From NCBI RefSeq assembly GCF_016711335.1, contig NZ_JADJTF010000001.1, positions 2,232,001 through 2,296,000 of the forward strand: a stretch of DNA of 64,000 nucleotides, given 5' to 3'. Below, piece by piece: positions 1 to 8,714 of this stretch. The notes beneath the pieces were generated by a model, which did no database searches, had not been told where the DNA came from, and was given only the letters and a program-made list of their open reading frames with translations. The stretch is from Thiofilum sp. (GTDB lineage Bacteria > Pseudomonadota > Gammaproteobacteria > Thiotrichales > Thiotrichaceae). The position numbers were made by a program, and so were the translations under genes. The number at the start of each line of letters is the position of its first letter. The first letter of the stretch is position 1.

Positions 1-729
1 ACCTGAGCCTTTTTGTAAGGTTGCACAGATTCGACCCCAGTAGTCAATAATCATGCTATGTCCATAGGTTGTTCGTCCATTCACATGATAGCCACCTTGA
101 GCGGGGGCAATGACATAAGCAAGATTTTCAATGGCGCGTGCTCTCAGCAATACCTCCCAATGTGCTTTGCCGGTGACATCGGTAAACGCTGAAGGCACTA
201 CCATGACTTGAGCACCCTGTGAAGCCAGACAGCGATAGAGTTCTGGAAAACGTACATCATAGCAAACCGTCAGACCCAAACGTCCAAAGGGAGTATCCAC
301 CACTACAGGGGTTTTGCCCGCTAAATTGGTGTCGCTTTCGGCGTAAACCTCTATCTCATCATCGAGCATGACATCGAATAAATGCATCTTGTCATAACGA
401 GCGACACACTCACCTTGATCATTAAATAAGAGCGAGGAGGCATAGGGGCGCTCTGGCTTATCAGAGGCGAGTGGGATCGTTCCACCTACAATCCAAACCT
501 TATGCTTTTTAGCTAAGCGACTCAAGGTATCTTGAATTTTGCCTGAGCCATAGGTTTCGGTGAGTGCAACACGGTCTTGATCACGTAAACCCATAATAGC
601 GAAGGTTTCAGGTAGCGTGACCAACTGTGCTCCTTTGTCAGCCGCTTCTTTGACGAGGCGTGAGGCCTCCATCAGATTAGCTTGTACTTGCGGACCCGAA
701 GCCATTTGGATTGCCGCTACCTTGATCAT
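1..729 (-). CDS. Nitrilase-superfamily amidohydrolase (Nit2/YbeM-like), C-terminus outside window
   Basis: The minus-strand frame opens with ATG at 729 and stays open to base 1, giving 243 residues of a protein that normally has about 270-280, so only the C-terminal end is missing. The nitrilase catalytic triad is visible: Glu in LPETF (about residue 41), Lys in YDKMHLFD (about 113) and Cys in TVCYDVRFPEL (about 148). This matches the Nit1/Nit2/YbeM branch of C-N hydrolases, whose best-known members hydrolyse deaminated glutathione or omega-amides; the exact substrate cannot be read here. The next gene on the same strand, a dioxygenase, ends about 100 bases upstream of this start. Confidence 0.85.
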   Translation of the reverse strand, partial: MIKVAAIQMASGPQVQANLMEASRLVKEAADKGAQLVTLPETFAIMGLRDQDRVALTETYGSGKIQDTLSRLAKKHKVWIVGGTIPLASDKPERPYASSLLFNDQGECVARYDKMHLFDVMLDDEIEVYAESDTNLAGKTPVVVDTPFGRLGLTVCYDVRFPELYRCLASQGAQVMVVPSAFTDVTGKAHWEVLLRARAIENLAYVIAPAQGGYHVNGRTTYGHSMIIDYWGRICATLQKGSG

Positions 730-835
730 GATGACTCTCCCATCGTCTTATTATGGATGTACTAGGAAACGATTGTCGGTGCTTCAGGGCTAAACATCAA
801 CACTAACTGAGGAAGGGTGCTTATTCATTCAGCAT

Positions 836-1669
836 TTAGTTGCCACTAAACACCATGGAGCGCATTGAAATAGAACCTAAATCCAGTGACTCATTAAAAT
901 ACCAAACCCGTTCGGTCTCCAAGCGGCTACCTAGGATATAAAGCAAAGGCCAGTAGTGTTCCAAAGTAGGATGAGCTAATGCGGTACTGGGTAATTGCTC
1001 AATGTCTAGTAGGGCTGGCAGGTCGTTTTGTTCAATCCATTGGGCTAATGCAGTATCATATTGTTGTGCCCAATCATAGCCCTGATAAGGCATTTTAAAA
1101 TTCATTTGACGCAGATTATGCACCAAATTGCCACTACCTATGAGCATTACCCCTTGATGGCGTAGCGTTTGTAATTGTTTGCCTAGGTCATAACGTTGTT
1201 GCGGGGTGCTATGAATGTCTAGGCTGAGTTGCAGCACGGGGATATTCGCCGCTGGAAACATCGGCTTTAAAACACACCATGCCCCGTGATCTAAGCCCCA
1301 TTGCTCATCGCCTGAGATAGGAGGATTTTCGATCATTTGTATGATCTGTGCGGCAAGATCAGGCGCACCGACGGCGGGGTATTGAATGCGGTGTAAGGCT
1401 TCGGGAAAGCCGTAGAAGTCGTGAATAGTGCGGGGGTGGGCATTGGTGACAATGTGGGTTGTGCCCTCAGTGAGCCAATGTGCGGAAATGACTAGGATGG
1501 CTTTAGGTTTAGGCAGGTGTTGCCCTAATAGTTGCCATGTTTCTGTGTAGTCATTGTTGGTAATGGCATTCATGGGGTTGCCATGACCTACGAATAGAGC
1601 AGGCATGGGGGCGTCAGGCGCTAGTTGGCTGAGATGTTTTTGTAGTTCAGGAGAGAGGGTAGTTGGCAT
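836..1669 (-). CDS. ygiD: DODA-type extradiol ring-cleaving dioxygenase (4,5-DOPA dioxygenase family)
   Basis: A 277-residue protein of the class III extradiol dioxygenase (LigB/DODA) family, close in length to E. coli YgiD. Candidate metal ligands are visible: His29 in FVGHGNPM and His64 in VISAHW. A DHGAWCVL motif follows in mid-protein, and a histidine-containing segment (HPTLEHYWPLLY) near the C-terminus corresponds to the usual final catalytic histidine region. Family members are cytosolic mononuclear Zn/Fe enzymes that cleave catecholic rings such as L-DOPA; the physiological substrate in bacteria is often unclear. It is a single gene, followed on the same strand by the nitrilase-like gene. 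Confidence 0.85.
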   Translation of the reverse strand: MPTTLSPELQKHLSQLAPDAPMPALFVGHGNPMNAITNNDYTETWQLLGQHLPKPKAILVISAHWLTEGTTHIVTNAHPRTIHDFYGFPEALHRIQYPAVGAPDLAAQIIQMIENPPISGDEQWGLDHGAWCVLKPMFPAANIPVLQLSLDIHSTPQQRYDLGKQLQTLRHQGVMLIGSGNLVHNLRQMNFKMPYQGYDWAQQYDTALAQWIEQNDLPALLDIEQLPSTALAHPTLEHYWPLLYILGSRLETERVWYFNESLDLGSISMRSMVFSGN

Positions 1670-1788
1670 AGGCTAAATACTCGTTGCTTGGGTGGTTTAG
1701 CCTAGTAATATGGAGACAAATAGTTAAAAAACAAGGTGTAGGTAATTTTTTATTTATTGGTTTAATTTTACAATACAGTGTATAGATA

Positions 1789-2154
1789 CTACGCTAATCC
1801 TGTAACAATCACCATATTATTAAATGTAAATAATAGTTTCTTACTTTCATTTATTCTATAAAGTAGTTCTTTAAGCTCTTCATTAATAGGAATACCATAA
1901 ATATCTTTGCATTGGTTCAAGAGCCATAGCTCTTGTTGTAGCCAAATAAACCCACCTAAAAAAATGAAGTTGTCTACACTCATTTGACATGTTGGGTCTT
2001 CCTTAAGCAGCATGTCTTCGAGAAGATTAAAAATTGTCTCATACTTTTGTAGTATCCCCTCAACTAAATTGTCTAAGGTAGCATCGAATGCTTGAAGCTT
2101 CATATCTTGACATAATTTAAAGTATAAATCCTGCTCTAATGTTGTTTTCGGCAC
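1789..2154 (-). CDS. Small hypothetical protein, AT-rich
   Basis: A 121-residue reading frame rich in Leu, Glu and Lys, predicted mostly helical, with no signal peptide or clear motif. It starts MPKTTLEQDLYF and ends near a hydrophobic NNMVIVTG segment. It lies 9 bases after the next small gene on the same strand, so the two probably form a pair. Base composition is visibly AT-richer than the flanking core genes, which with the lack of recognisable family suggests a recently acquired or fast-evolving gene. I do not recognise the family and assign no function. Confidence 0.5.
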   Translation of the reverse strand: MPKTTLEQDLYFKLCQDMKLQAFDATLDNLVEGILQKYETIFNLLEDMLLKEDPTCQMSVDNFIFLGGFIWLQQELWLLNQCKDIYGIPINEELKELLYRINESKKLLFTFNNMVIVTGLA

Positions 2155-2163
2155 GACTTGAGA

Positions 2164-2439
2164 TTAGTTGCTGTAGACAAAGCAATTGTGCTTGTTAGGT
2201 TGTCTTTTTATATCTAATCTATAGTTTTCATTTTTTAAATGATGATTAGCCCAATAAGAGTCAGGGTGAGCTATTGGAACTTGGTAAGACCATAAGCAAG
2301 TCAAAGTGTAGTCAATATTTTTTGACCAATTGTGAAATTCATCAAGCGCGTCTGTAACTGTTCTAAATTCGAGAATTATTCTAGGCTCAGGTTTGCAGAT
2401 ATATTTATATATCTGTTGTATTAAATAGGTGGTATTCAA
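2164..2439 (-). CDS. Small hypothetical protein, AT-rich
   Basis: A 91-residue frame starting MNTTYLIQQIYKYICK and containing several aromatic residues (FHNWSKNIDY, CLWSYQVP, HPDSYWANHH). The start is preceded by AAAGGA-like purines about 8 bases upstream on the minus strand, a plausible ribosome site. It is the first gene of a probable two-gene unit with the 121-residue frame downstream. No known domain is recognised. It sits beside a PF09820-type AAA-ATPase gene on the same strand, in an AT-rich stretch that looks accessory. Confidence 0.5.
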   Translation of the reverse strand: MNTTYLIQQIYKYICKPEPRIILEFRTVTDALDEFHNWSKNIDYTLTCLWSYQVPIAHPDSYWANHHLKNENYRLDIKRQPNKHNCFVYSN

Positions 2440-2566
2440 AAATATTCCTTTTTAAGTGGAAGTTAGATTAAGTGTATTTTTTATTTTTATACAAAGATGG
2501 TTTTTATGCATGAAAATTTTTTTAGTCTATTAAAGCAAAAAGCTTTATGCTGGCTTATTTTTATTA

Positions 2567-4291
2567 CTAGCTTCGATAAACTTTCTCTACTACTACCTCC
2601 TCTCCATCTGTTAACATCACCCAAGCGGATAGTTTCGGACGATCTTTCAAGTCAGGTAACTGCAAATAGCTTTGTACTTGTGCTAGACCTTGTTCTCGTT
2701 TTTCATCCCATAACTTAAGATGCTTCTTACGCTCTGACTGCTTACAAAATTTCAATTCAATCAAATGCTCATATTTAACTGCAAAAGGGCTGCGCTCTAA
2801 TAATAAAATATCAGGGTATTTTTGATTAATCTCTGGCTCACTTTGAATAAAATAAGCGGCTGATTGATAAAGCAAAGTCACTAGCAACATTTTAATGTGC
2901 TTTTCATCAAATTTCAGAAAATCACGATTAGACAAAGCTTTGAGTACACGCTCAGCCTCTAAACGTAATGGCTCAATATCATCATATAAAGCTAATGCAA
3001 TCACTGCTTTTTCAATAGTTCGATTAGAAATAGCAATCTGATTTCTACGCTCAATCTCAATCTTAAAATACTCGAAATAGAGCACCTTAATCACATAATT
3101 AGGAATCACAAAGCGCTGTTGAGTCAATTCATTACCATCAAAAGCAATAAAACCCATATAATATAATAAGCTCACAAAGTCATCTCGATCAAAGCCTTTG
3201 TCAAAATCGAATTTGCGTCGTGACTTGGCAACTACGAAACCATCATTAAGCAGCTCTTCTAGTACCTCATAATTATCATCTCGATGACCAATATTAAACA
3301 TTGCTAAAATCTTGCCATAATCAGACGCAATATTTTCATCTAGCATATACTCAGGATAAGAACACGATCTTTGATCAAAACGCTTAATAAAATACAGCAC
3401 CATATCTGAGTTATACATAGCACTCACCTCTTGAGCAAAGTGGTAGCCGTTATACCACTGGGTAACGGTTGTTATTAATGAGTCTAAACTTAAGGGGCAG
3501 AGTTGAGTTAAAGGTTTTAATAATGACTCTGTTTCAACACGAGTAAAACCGATTGCTTCATTAAATTTAGGATTTAATGTCAAATTATCTACGACATTAA
3601 AACCTGAGGTTAAGCTATCAAGCACAATGGGTGTTACACCAGTAATAAATAAGCGATCTATAACTCCTTTTTGAGTACCTGTTTTAATAGCTTCATAAAA
3701 AGCACGTACAAAACCACCTTTACCCATAATGCTACGAAAATGATCCAAATCATCCGCTAATAAAGCATTAGCAAAGTGATCATATTCATCAATTAATAAA
3801 TAAATTTTTTTGCCTTGAGTTAGACGTAATAAAGTATCGATTTTGCCAGCAGGTGTGCTCGCTTGAATAATAGCTGGATGTAGTTCTGAAGCATAACCAT
3901 ATTGCTCTAAAAAAGCTAATAGGGCATTGGTGATTTTTTCTGAGAAAGCGGTATAAACACTCTCATGATTATCGATTGCGATTCCACTAAACTCTAAAAA
4001 TAGTATTTGATACTGATTATGTTTAGGTGTGGGGTTTTGACCAATGGCTAAATGTCCGAATAGAGTATTAAAATCATTAGCACTATTAATATCATAGTAA
4101 TAATATAGCATAGATAAAAACAAGCTTTTACCAAAGCGGCGCGGGCGTAGTAATACATTATGTCGCCCTTCATCTTCTAAAGTGCGAATAAAAGAAGTTT
4201 TATCGATATAGGAATAGTGCTCTTTAATAACTGTAGCAAAATTGCTTAAACCATAAGGAATTTTCATACCCATTCTCACCGCTTTGCTCAT
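2567..4291 (-). CDS. AAA-ATPase-like / PD-(D/E)XK nuclease-like protein (PF09820-type), copy 1
   Basis: A 574-residue protein with the layout of the 'AAA-ATPase_like' plus C-terminal PDDEXK_9 family. The N-terminus carries IPYGLSNFATVIKE and YIDKT, then a P-loop variant RPRRFGKS (about residue 55) and a Walker B-like LLIDEYDHFAN. Near the C-terminus PDILLLER followed by LIELKFCK supplies the Asp...Glu-x-Lys signature of a PD-(D/E)XK nuclease fold. Starts at residue 7 or 9 (MGMKIPYG) are also possible, since relatives usually begin just before KIPYG. The biological role of this family is not established; it is often multicopy, and here a second intact copy lies at 30555-32264 and a remnant at 11044-11298. 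Confidence 0.8.
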   Translation of the reverse strand: MSKAVRMGMKIPYGLSNFATVIKEHYSYIDKTSFIRTLEDEGRHNVLLRPRRFGKSLFLSMLYYYYDINSANDFNTLFGHLAIGQNPTPKHNQYQILFLEFSGIAIDNHESVYTAFSEKITNALLAFLEQYGYASELHPAIIQASTPAGKIDTLLRLTQGKKIYLLIDEYDHFANALLADDLDHFRSIMGKGGFVRAFYEAIKTGTQKGVIDRLFITGVTPIVLDSLTSGFNVVDNLTLNPKFNEAIGFTRVETESLLKPLTQLCPLSLDSLITTVTQWYNGYHFAQEVSAMYNSDMVLYFIKRFDQRSCSYPEYMLDENIASDYGKILAMFNIGHRDDNYEVLEELLNDGFVVAKSRRKFDFDKGFDRDDFVSLLYYMGFIAFDGNELTQQRFVIPNYVIKVLYFEYFKIEIERRNQIAISNRTIEKAVIALALYDDIEPLRLEAERVLKALSNRDFLKFDEKHIKMLLVTLLYQSAAYFIQSEPEINQKYPDILLLERSPFAVKYEHLIELKFCKQSERKKHLKLWDEKREQGLAQVQSYLQLPDLKDRPKLSAWVMLTDGEEVVVEKVYRS

Positions 4292-4398
4292 GAGGCTAGC
4301 ATAGCATGAAATAGTATAGCATTGAGTGTGAGCTTGGTTAATGCCCTGCTTAGGGTTAAGCTACTGTCACACTTCGGGCTAAATAGTTAGGATAAACG

Positions 4399-7300
4399 AT
4401 GAACCCCCTTGACCCTATGACGGTTCCCCTAGAAAAACGTCTATTAATCGAAGCCAGCGCTGGAACGGGTAAAACCTATACTATCTCTTTGCTTTATTTA
4501 CGCTTATTGCTCGATCAAAGTTTAACAGTAGATCAAATTTTAGTAGTGACCTATACCCATGCTGCCACGGATGAATTGCGTTCGCGTATTTTATTACGCC
4601 TAAAAGAAGCGGTTGCTGCCTATGAGCAGCCCGAAACGGCGAGTGCAGAGTACCTACGTTTATTAGAACAGTATCCTAGTGATGCCGAGCGGCTTTTAAT
4701 TTTAAAACGCGCTTTGCTCAATTTTGATGAAGCGGCGATTTATACTATTCATAGTTTTTGCCAACGTGCCTTAAAAGAAAATGCTTTTGATGTGGGCATG
4801 CCCTTTGAAAGTGAACTCATTAGCGATGAGCAGGAGTTATTAATTAGTTTAGCCGATAACTTTTGGCATCGTTATTTGTTACATCCAGATCCTTTACAAG
4901 AAGCAGTTATTCGACATCGAGGCTGTACGCCAGATGATTTACTAGCCGTAGTCAAACCTTATATTGGTCGACCTTATTTAGATCGCCAGCCTAAGGGATT
5001 GTTAACCGCGCAAGAATATGTACAGCGTCAAACGCTTTTAGTTAATCAATGGCAGACTATTAATAAACAATGGCAACAAGAAGGCAACCAGGCGCTGCAA
5101 CTGATTATTCAAGCGATTAGCACAGAGACACTCAGTAAGACTCAGTATAAATCAGTAGAAGCCATTTATAATGCAGAAGCTATATTGCTTAAGGTGTTTC
5201 AAGGAGAGCGTCCAGAAGGTTGGGCGAATGCTTGTAATTTATTCACTAGCACTAAGTTAGTACAGGGCACTAAGAAAAATAAAATTACACCAGAGCATAC
5301 TCTATTTAAGCAAATTGAGCAGGCTATACTAGAGGATCTAGAGTTAGCAGATGCACTAGATAAAGGATTTGATCAGCTATGTTATGACTTAATGCTATTT
5401 TTGCGTGAAAAACTACCTCAGCGCAAAACCGCTTTAGGCGTATTAGCCTTTGATGATTTATTAGTGAATTTGCAGCAAGCCTTATGTGAGCGCCCTGTAT
5501 TAGCGCAGCAATTAGTACAGGATTATCCGGTAGCCCTAATTGATGAGTTTCAAGATACTGATCCTATACAATATGAAGTATTTAGTCGTATTTATGAAAA
5601 AAAGGGTATTTTGGTTTTTGTAGGTGATCCTAAACAGGCCATTTATGCCTTTCGTGGGGCGGATATTCACACTTACCTACGTGCTGCACACGATATAGAT
5701 CAAAGTTATCATTATACACTAGATCGTAATTTTCGCTCTACACCCGCATTATTAGATGCATTTAATTATTTTTTTAGTCGCTCGCAAGATCCTTTTAGAA
5801 ATGAATTAAGTGTCGCCTATGAAACAGTCCAAGCAGGTAAAAGTAATTTAATCTTTCAAGCACCCCAGTTACATGCTCCTTTACGTTTTTGGACTTGGGA
5901 GAAACAGGATCAAGAGACGGAGAGCAAAAATAAATACTCAGCTCGCCAACTCGAACAACTTATTGCTAAAGCAGTTGCTAGTGATATAGCACAATTATTA
6001 ATGGCTGCAAGAAAAGGCGAGGTTTTGATTGGCGAGGGCGAACCTAAAGCTTTGCAAAGTCGAGATATTGCTATTTTAGTGAGGAGTCATAAGCAAGGTA
6101 AATTAATGAGTGAGGCTTTACAAGCTCATCATATTGCCAGTTCACAACGTTCTAAAGAACCTATTTTCGCTACTCCAGAGGCACACGAATTACGTTTATT
6201 ATTAGAGGCCATAGTCGAACCTACGCATGAGGCTAAATTGCGTCAGGCTTTAACCACGGAATTAATGGGAGGAACGGTTCAAACATTATTAGATTTAGAG
6301 CTAAGCAAGGAAAGTGATAATCGCTTATTAGAAGGTTGGATAGAGCAATTCACCCGCTGGCATTTATTATGGGTCAAGCAAGGTTTTATGGTGATGTTTC
6401 AGGATTGGTTACAATCGCCTAACTTATTAGCACCCGATTTAACACAACAGCAGCATCTACTCAGTTTTATTAATGGCGAGAGACGTTTAACTAACTTATG
6501 GCATTTAGCTGAATTGCTTTATAATGAATTACGCCAAGGTGCTAAAAGTATGCAGGCTTTAGTCCGTTGGCTAGTAGAGTGTTCTGAATATAGTGGTAAT
6601 GAAGATAGTGAGTTACGCCTAGAAAGTGATGAGGCTTTAGTGCAAATTGTCACGATTCATAAAAGTAAAGGGTTACAATATCCAGTCGTATATTGTCCTT
6701 TTTTATGGAGTGAAGCCAATAGCCCAGCACATTATTGGTTTAATTATTATGATATAGCTACGGGTAAAACCTCTTTATTTGCCTCACGTTTTAAAGATAA
6801 TGAGCGTGATAATGCTTATGCCTGCTTTAAAAAAGAGGCTCAGCAGGAATCGCTACGTTTAATCTATGTCGCTCTGACGCGGGCTATTTATCATTGTTCT
6901 ATTGCTTTACCCATTGGTAAGTTAGATGGGTTTAATTATGATACTGCTTTATATTGGTTGCTTTATGGGCATTTACCCCAAAGTGAAGCGTTATTAAGTA
7001 CCGCCTCATCCGAGGTGGCAAAAAAGGCTAAAATTACTCCAGAAGATCGCACTCAAATTTTTAAGCAAGCCTTATTGGATTTAGTAGAGGTCAGCCAAAA
7101 CACGATGAGTTGTGAGCCTTTGCCTCCAGTAGTAGATGAGCTAAAACTTAGCTCAATGCAAGAGACTTTATTAAAACCTATCCGTTATTTTAAGGCGACT
7201 CCTGCGAAAACTAAACGAGTTGATAGCTTTAGTAGTTTAAGCTCTGGTAATCATTATGAAACCCCTGATTATGATAGTGACTGGGGGAGCACGCCTAGTA

Positions 7301-8034
7301 TAAGCACTGACTATAATCAATTTCCAGCAGGAAAATTAGCAGGAGTGTGTTTGCATAAGCTGTTTGAGGAGTTGGATTTTAAATTAAGCCTTGAAGCACA
7401 AACCGAGCAAATAAAAAGTACCTTATTAGCCTATGGCTTTGATGAGCGCTATTATCCTGCTGCGGTACAGTTAATTGATAATACTTTAAATACTCCCTTA
7501 AAAGCTAATACTGAACTAAAATTGATTAATATTGCTCAAGAGCAACGTTTAGATGAGCTAGAGTTTTATTTTCCTATTGAATACTTAAGTGTTAAAAAAC
7601 TTCAGCAAACCTTAGAGCGCTATACACCAGCTAGTAAAATAGCTCAACATCAAGCGATTAAGCGCTTAAAGTTTCAAGAGGTACAGGGCTTTATGAAGGG
7701 TTTTATTGACTTAGTATTTGAGTATAAAGGGCGTTATTATATTATTGATTATAAATCTAATCGCTTGGCGAATACTCCAGAAGAGTATACTAAGGAGCGT
7801 ATGGAGGAGGCAGTCGCCGAGGCTCATTATTATTTACAATATTTAATTTATTGTGTGGCTTTACAACGCTATTTAACAGTACGCTTACCTAGTTATAGTT
7901 ATGATACTCATTTTGGTGGCGTGTTTTATTTATTTATGCGTGGTATGCAGCCCACTGAGGCAGGCGGAAATGGCATTTACGCCACCCGCCCTAAAGAGGA
8001 TTTTATTAATGCTTTGGATGCATTAATGAATTAA
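4399..8034 (+). CDS. recB: RecBCD enzyme subunit RecB (exodeoxyribonuclease V beta)
   Basis: A 1211-residue UvrD/Rep-type superfamily 1 helicase with a C-terminal nuclease, close to the length of E. coli RecB (1180). Visible motifs in order: Walker A EASAGTGKT (residues 18-26), TIHSFCQRAL, motif II LIDEFQDTDP (about 380), GDPKQAIYAFRGAD, LDRNFRS, TIHKSKGLQYPVVY, YVALTRA (about 824) and the RecB nuclease signature GFIDLVFEY...IIDYKSN (about 1100-1120). It unwinds and degrades double-strand ends with RecC and RecD and loads RecA at Chi. The start has AGGA about 7 bases upstream. Unusually, recC is not directly upstream and recD is not directly downstream. Confidence 0.95.
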   Translation: MNPLDPMTVPLEKRLLIEASAGTGKTYTISLLYLRLLLDQSLTVDQILVVTYTHAATDELRSRILLRLKEAVAAYEQPETASAEYLRLLEQYPSDAERLLILKRALLNFDEAAIYTIHSFCQRALKENAFDVGMPFESELISDEQELLISLADNFWHRYLLHPDPLQEAVIRHRGCTPDDLLAVVKPYIGRPYLDRQPKGLLTAQEYVQRQTLLVNQWQTINKQWQQEGNQALQLIIQAISTETLSKTQYKSVEAIYNAEAILLKVFQGERPEGWANACNLFTSTKLVQGTKKNKITPEHTLFKQIEQAILEDLELADALDKGFDQLCYDLMLFLREKLPQRKTALGVLAFDDLLVNLQQALCERPVLAQQLVQDYPVALIDEFQDTDPIQYEVFSRIYEKKGILVFVGDPKQAIYAFRGADIHTYLRAAHDIDQSYHYTLDRNFRSTPALLDAFNYFFSRSQDPFRNELSVAYETVQAGKSNLIFQAPQLHAPLRFWTWEKQDQETESKNKYSARQLEQLIAKAVASDIAQLLMAARKGEVLIGEGEPKALQSRDIAILVRSHKQGKLMSEALQAHHIASSQRSKEPIFATPEAHELRLLLEAIVEPTHEAKLRQALTTELMGGTVQTLLDLELSKESDNRLLEGWIEQFTRWHLLWVKQGFMVMFQDWLQSPNLLAPDLTQQQHLLSFINGERRLTNLWHLAELLYNELRQGAKSMQALVRWLVECSEYSGNEDSELRLESDEALVQIVTIHKSKGLQYPVVYCPFLWSEANSPAHYWFNYYDIATGKTSLFASRFKDNERDNAYACFKKEAQQESLRLIYVALTRAIYHCSIALPIGKLDGFNYDTALYWLLYGHLPQSEALLSTASSEVAKKAKITPEDRTQIFKQALLDLVEVSQNTMSCEPLPPVVDELKLSSMQETLLKPIRYFKATPAKTKRVDSFSSLSSGNHYETPDYDSDWGSTPSISTDYNQFPAGKLAGVCLHKLFEELDFKLSLEAQTEQIKSTLLAYGFDERYYPAAVQLIDNTLNTPLKANTELKLINIAQEQRLDELEFYFPIEYLSVKKLQQTLERYTPASKIAQHQAIKRLKFQEVQGFMKGFIDLVFEYKGRYYIIDYKSNRLANTPEEYTKERMEEAVAEAHYYLQYLIYCVALQRYLTVRLPSYSYDTHFGGVFYLFMRGMQPTEAGGNGIYATRPKEDFINALDALMN

Positions 8035-8045
8035 GTATCTAGCTA

Positions 8046-8149
8046 AAAGTCATCGTGTGTTTCTGGAGCAGTTTTGGCGGCAGGGATGCCGCCTTGCAGC
8101 GTACAGGAATCTATATACAGCGCCTGCGGAGGAAATGCACGATGACTTT
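8046..8149. repeat. Nested palindrome between recB and a lipoprotein gene
   Basis: A perfect 12-bp inverted repeat (AAAGTCATCGTG at 8046-8057 and its complement at 8138-8149) encloses a second hairpin, GGCGGCA-GGGA-TGCCGCC, at 8076-8093. The outer arms flank about 80 bases. There is no run of T after either arm, so this is not a classic intrinsic terminator. It lies in a tail-to-tail gap and could be a short palindromic mobile repeat or an RNA structure ending both transcripts. Confidence 0.6.
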
Positions 8150-8160
8150 GGCGTCAGTAG

Positions 8161-8625
8161 TTAAGGCGCGGCATGTTTATAATCAGGTTTGGGTAAAGGT
8201 TTAGGGGTAAAGGTGCTGACTATAATCGCGCTAAGTGCCTTAGGGGGTAATGGTTTGCTGCACATTAATTGCAAATCTTGCGCTTTGGATAAAGACAATA
8301 CCGCTAGACTGCGTTTCGGAGCCTTAGCTTGATTGACTACCACCCATAAATGTTCATCCTTTTTAGTGCGGCGTTTGGCGATACCCGTCTGGCGATTGTA
8401 ATATTTAGTGGCACTCGCTATCGAGTCAACCGTAGTGGCACTGACCCATTGAATCGTGCCACGTTCACCTTTAACCTCACCACTGCATTGATCGGTTTGA
8501 TTGGGGTAACGCTGGGTGGCAAAACTAAGCGTCGATGACTGAGTTTGGGGTTGGGGTGGCTCGGTATAACTAGCAGCACAGCTACTGAGAGTCGTTAAAC
8601 TGAGCATTAAAAACACTAAACGCAC
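8161..8625 (-). CDS. Putative lipoprotein of unknown function
   Basis: A 154-residue protein with a lipoprotein signal peptide: MRLVFLMLSLTTLSSC, in which LSSC is the lipobox and Cys16 the predicted lipidated residue. The mature part begins with a Pro/Gln/Thr-rich linker (about residues 20-35) and then a small domain with two further cysteines (DQCSGEV and LMCSKPL) that might form a disulfide. No enzyme motif is visible. It lies between recB and recD on the opposite strand, an unusual position that separates two genes normally adjacent. Probably anchored in a membrane facing the periplasm. Confidence 0.65.
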   Translation of the reverse strand: MRLVFLMLSLTTLSSCAASYTEPPQPQTQSSTLSFATQRYPNQTDQCSGEVKGERGTIQWVSATTVDSIASATKYYNRQTGIAKRRTKKDEHLWVVVNQAKAPKRSLAVLSLSKAQDLQLMCSKPLPPKALSAIIVSTFTPKPLPKPDYKHAAP

Positions 8626-8714
8626 AGTACCTCCCTTATACGTATAAATGACACATCATTTTATCCTAAGTACTAACAAGTACTTATAACTAATTGGGGT
8701 TGTTGGGAACCATT

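Noticed and set aside
2497..2718. A 73-codon plus-strand open frame at the 3' end of the first AAA-ATPase gene.
   Set aside because: It lies mostly opposite the well-supported minus-strand gene (2567-4291), has no ribosome site and a low-complexity Leu/Val-rich product.
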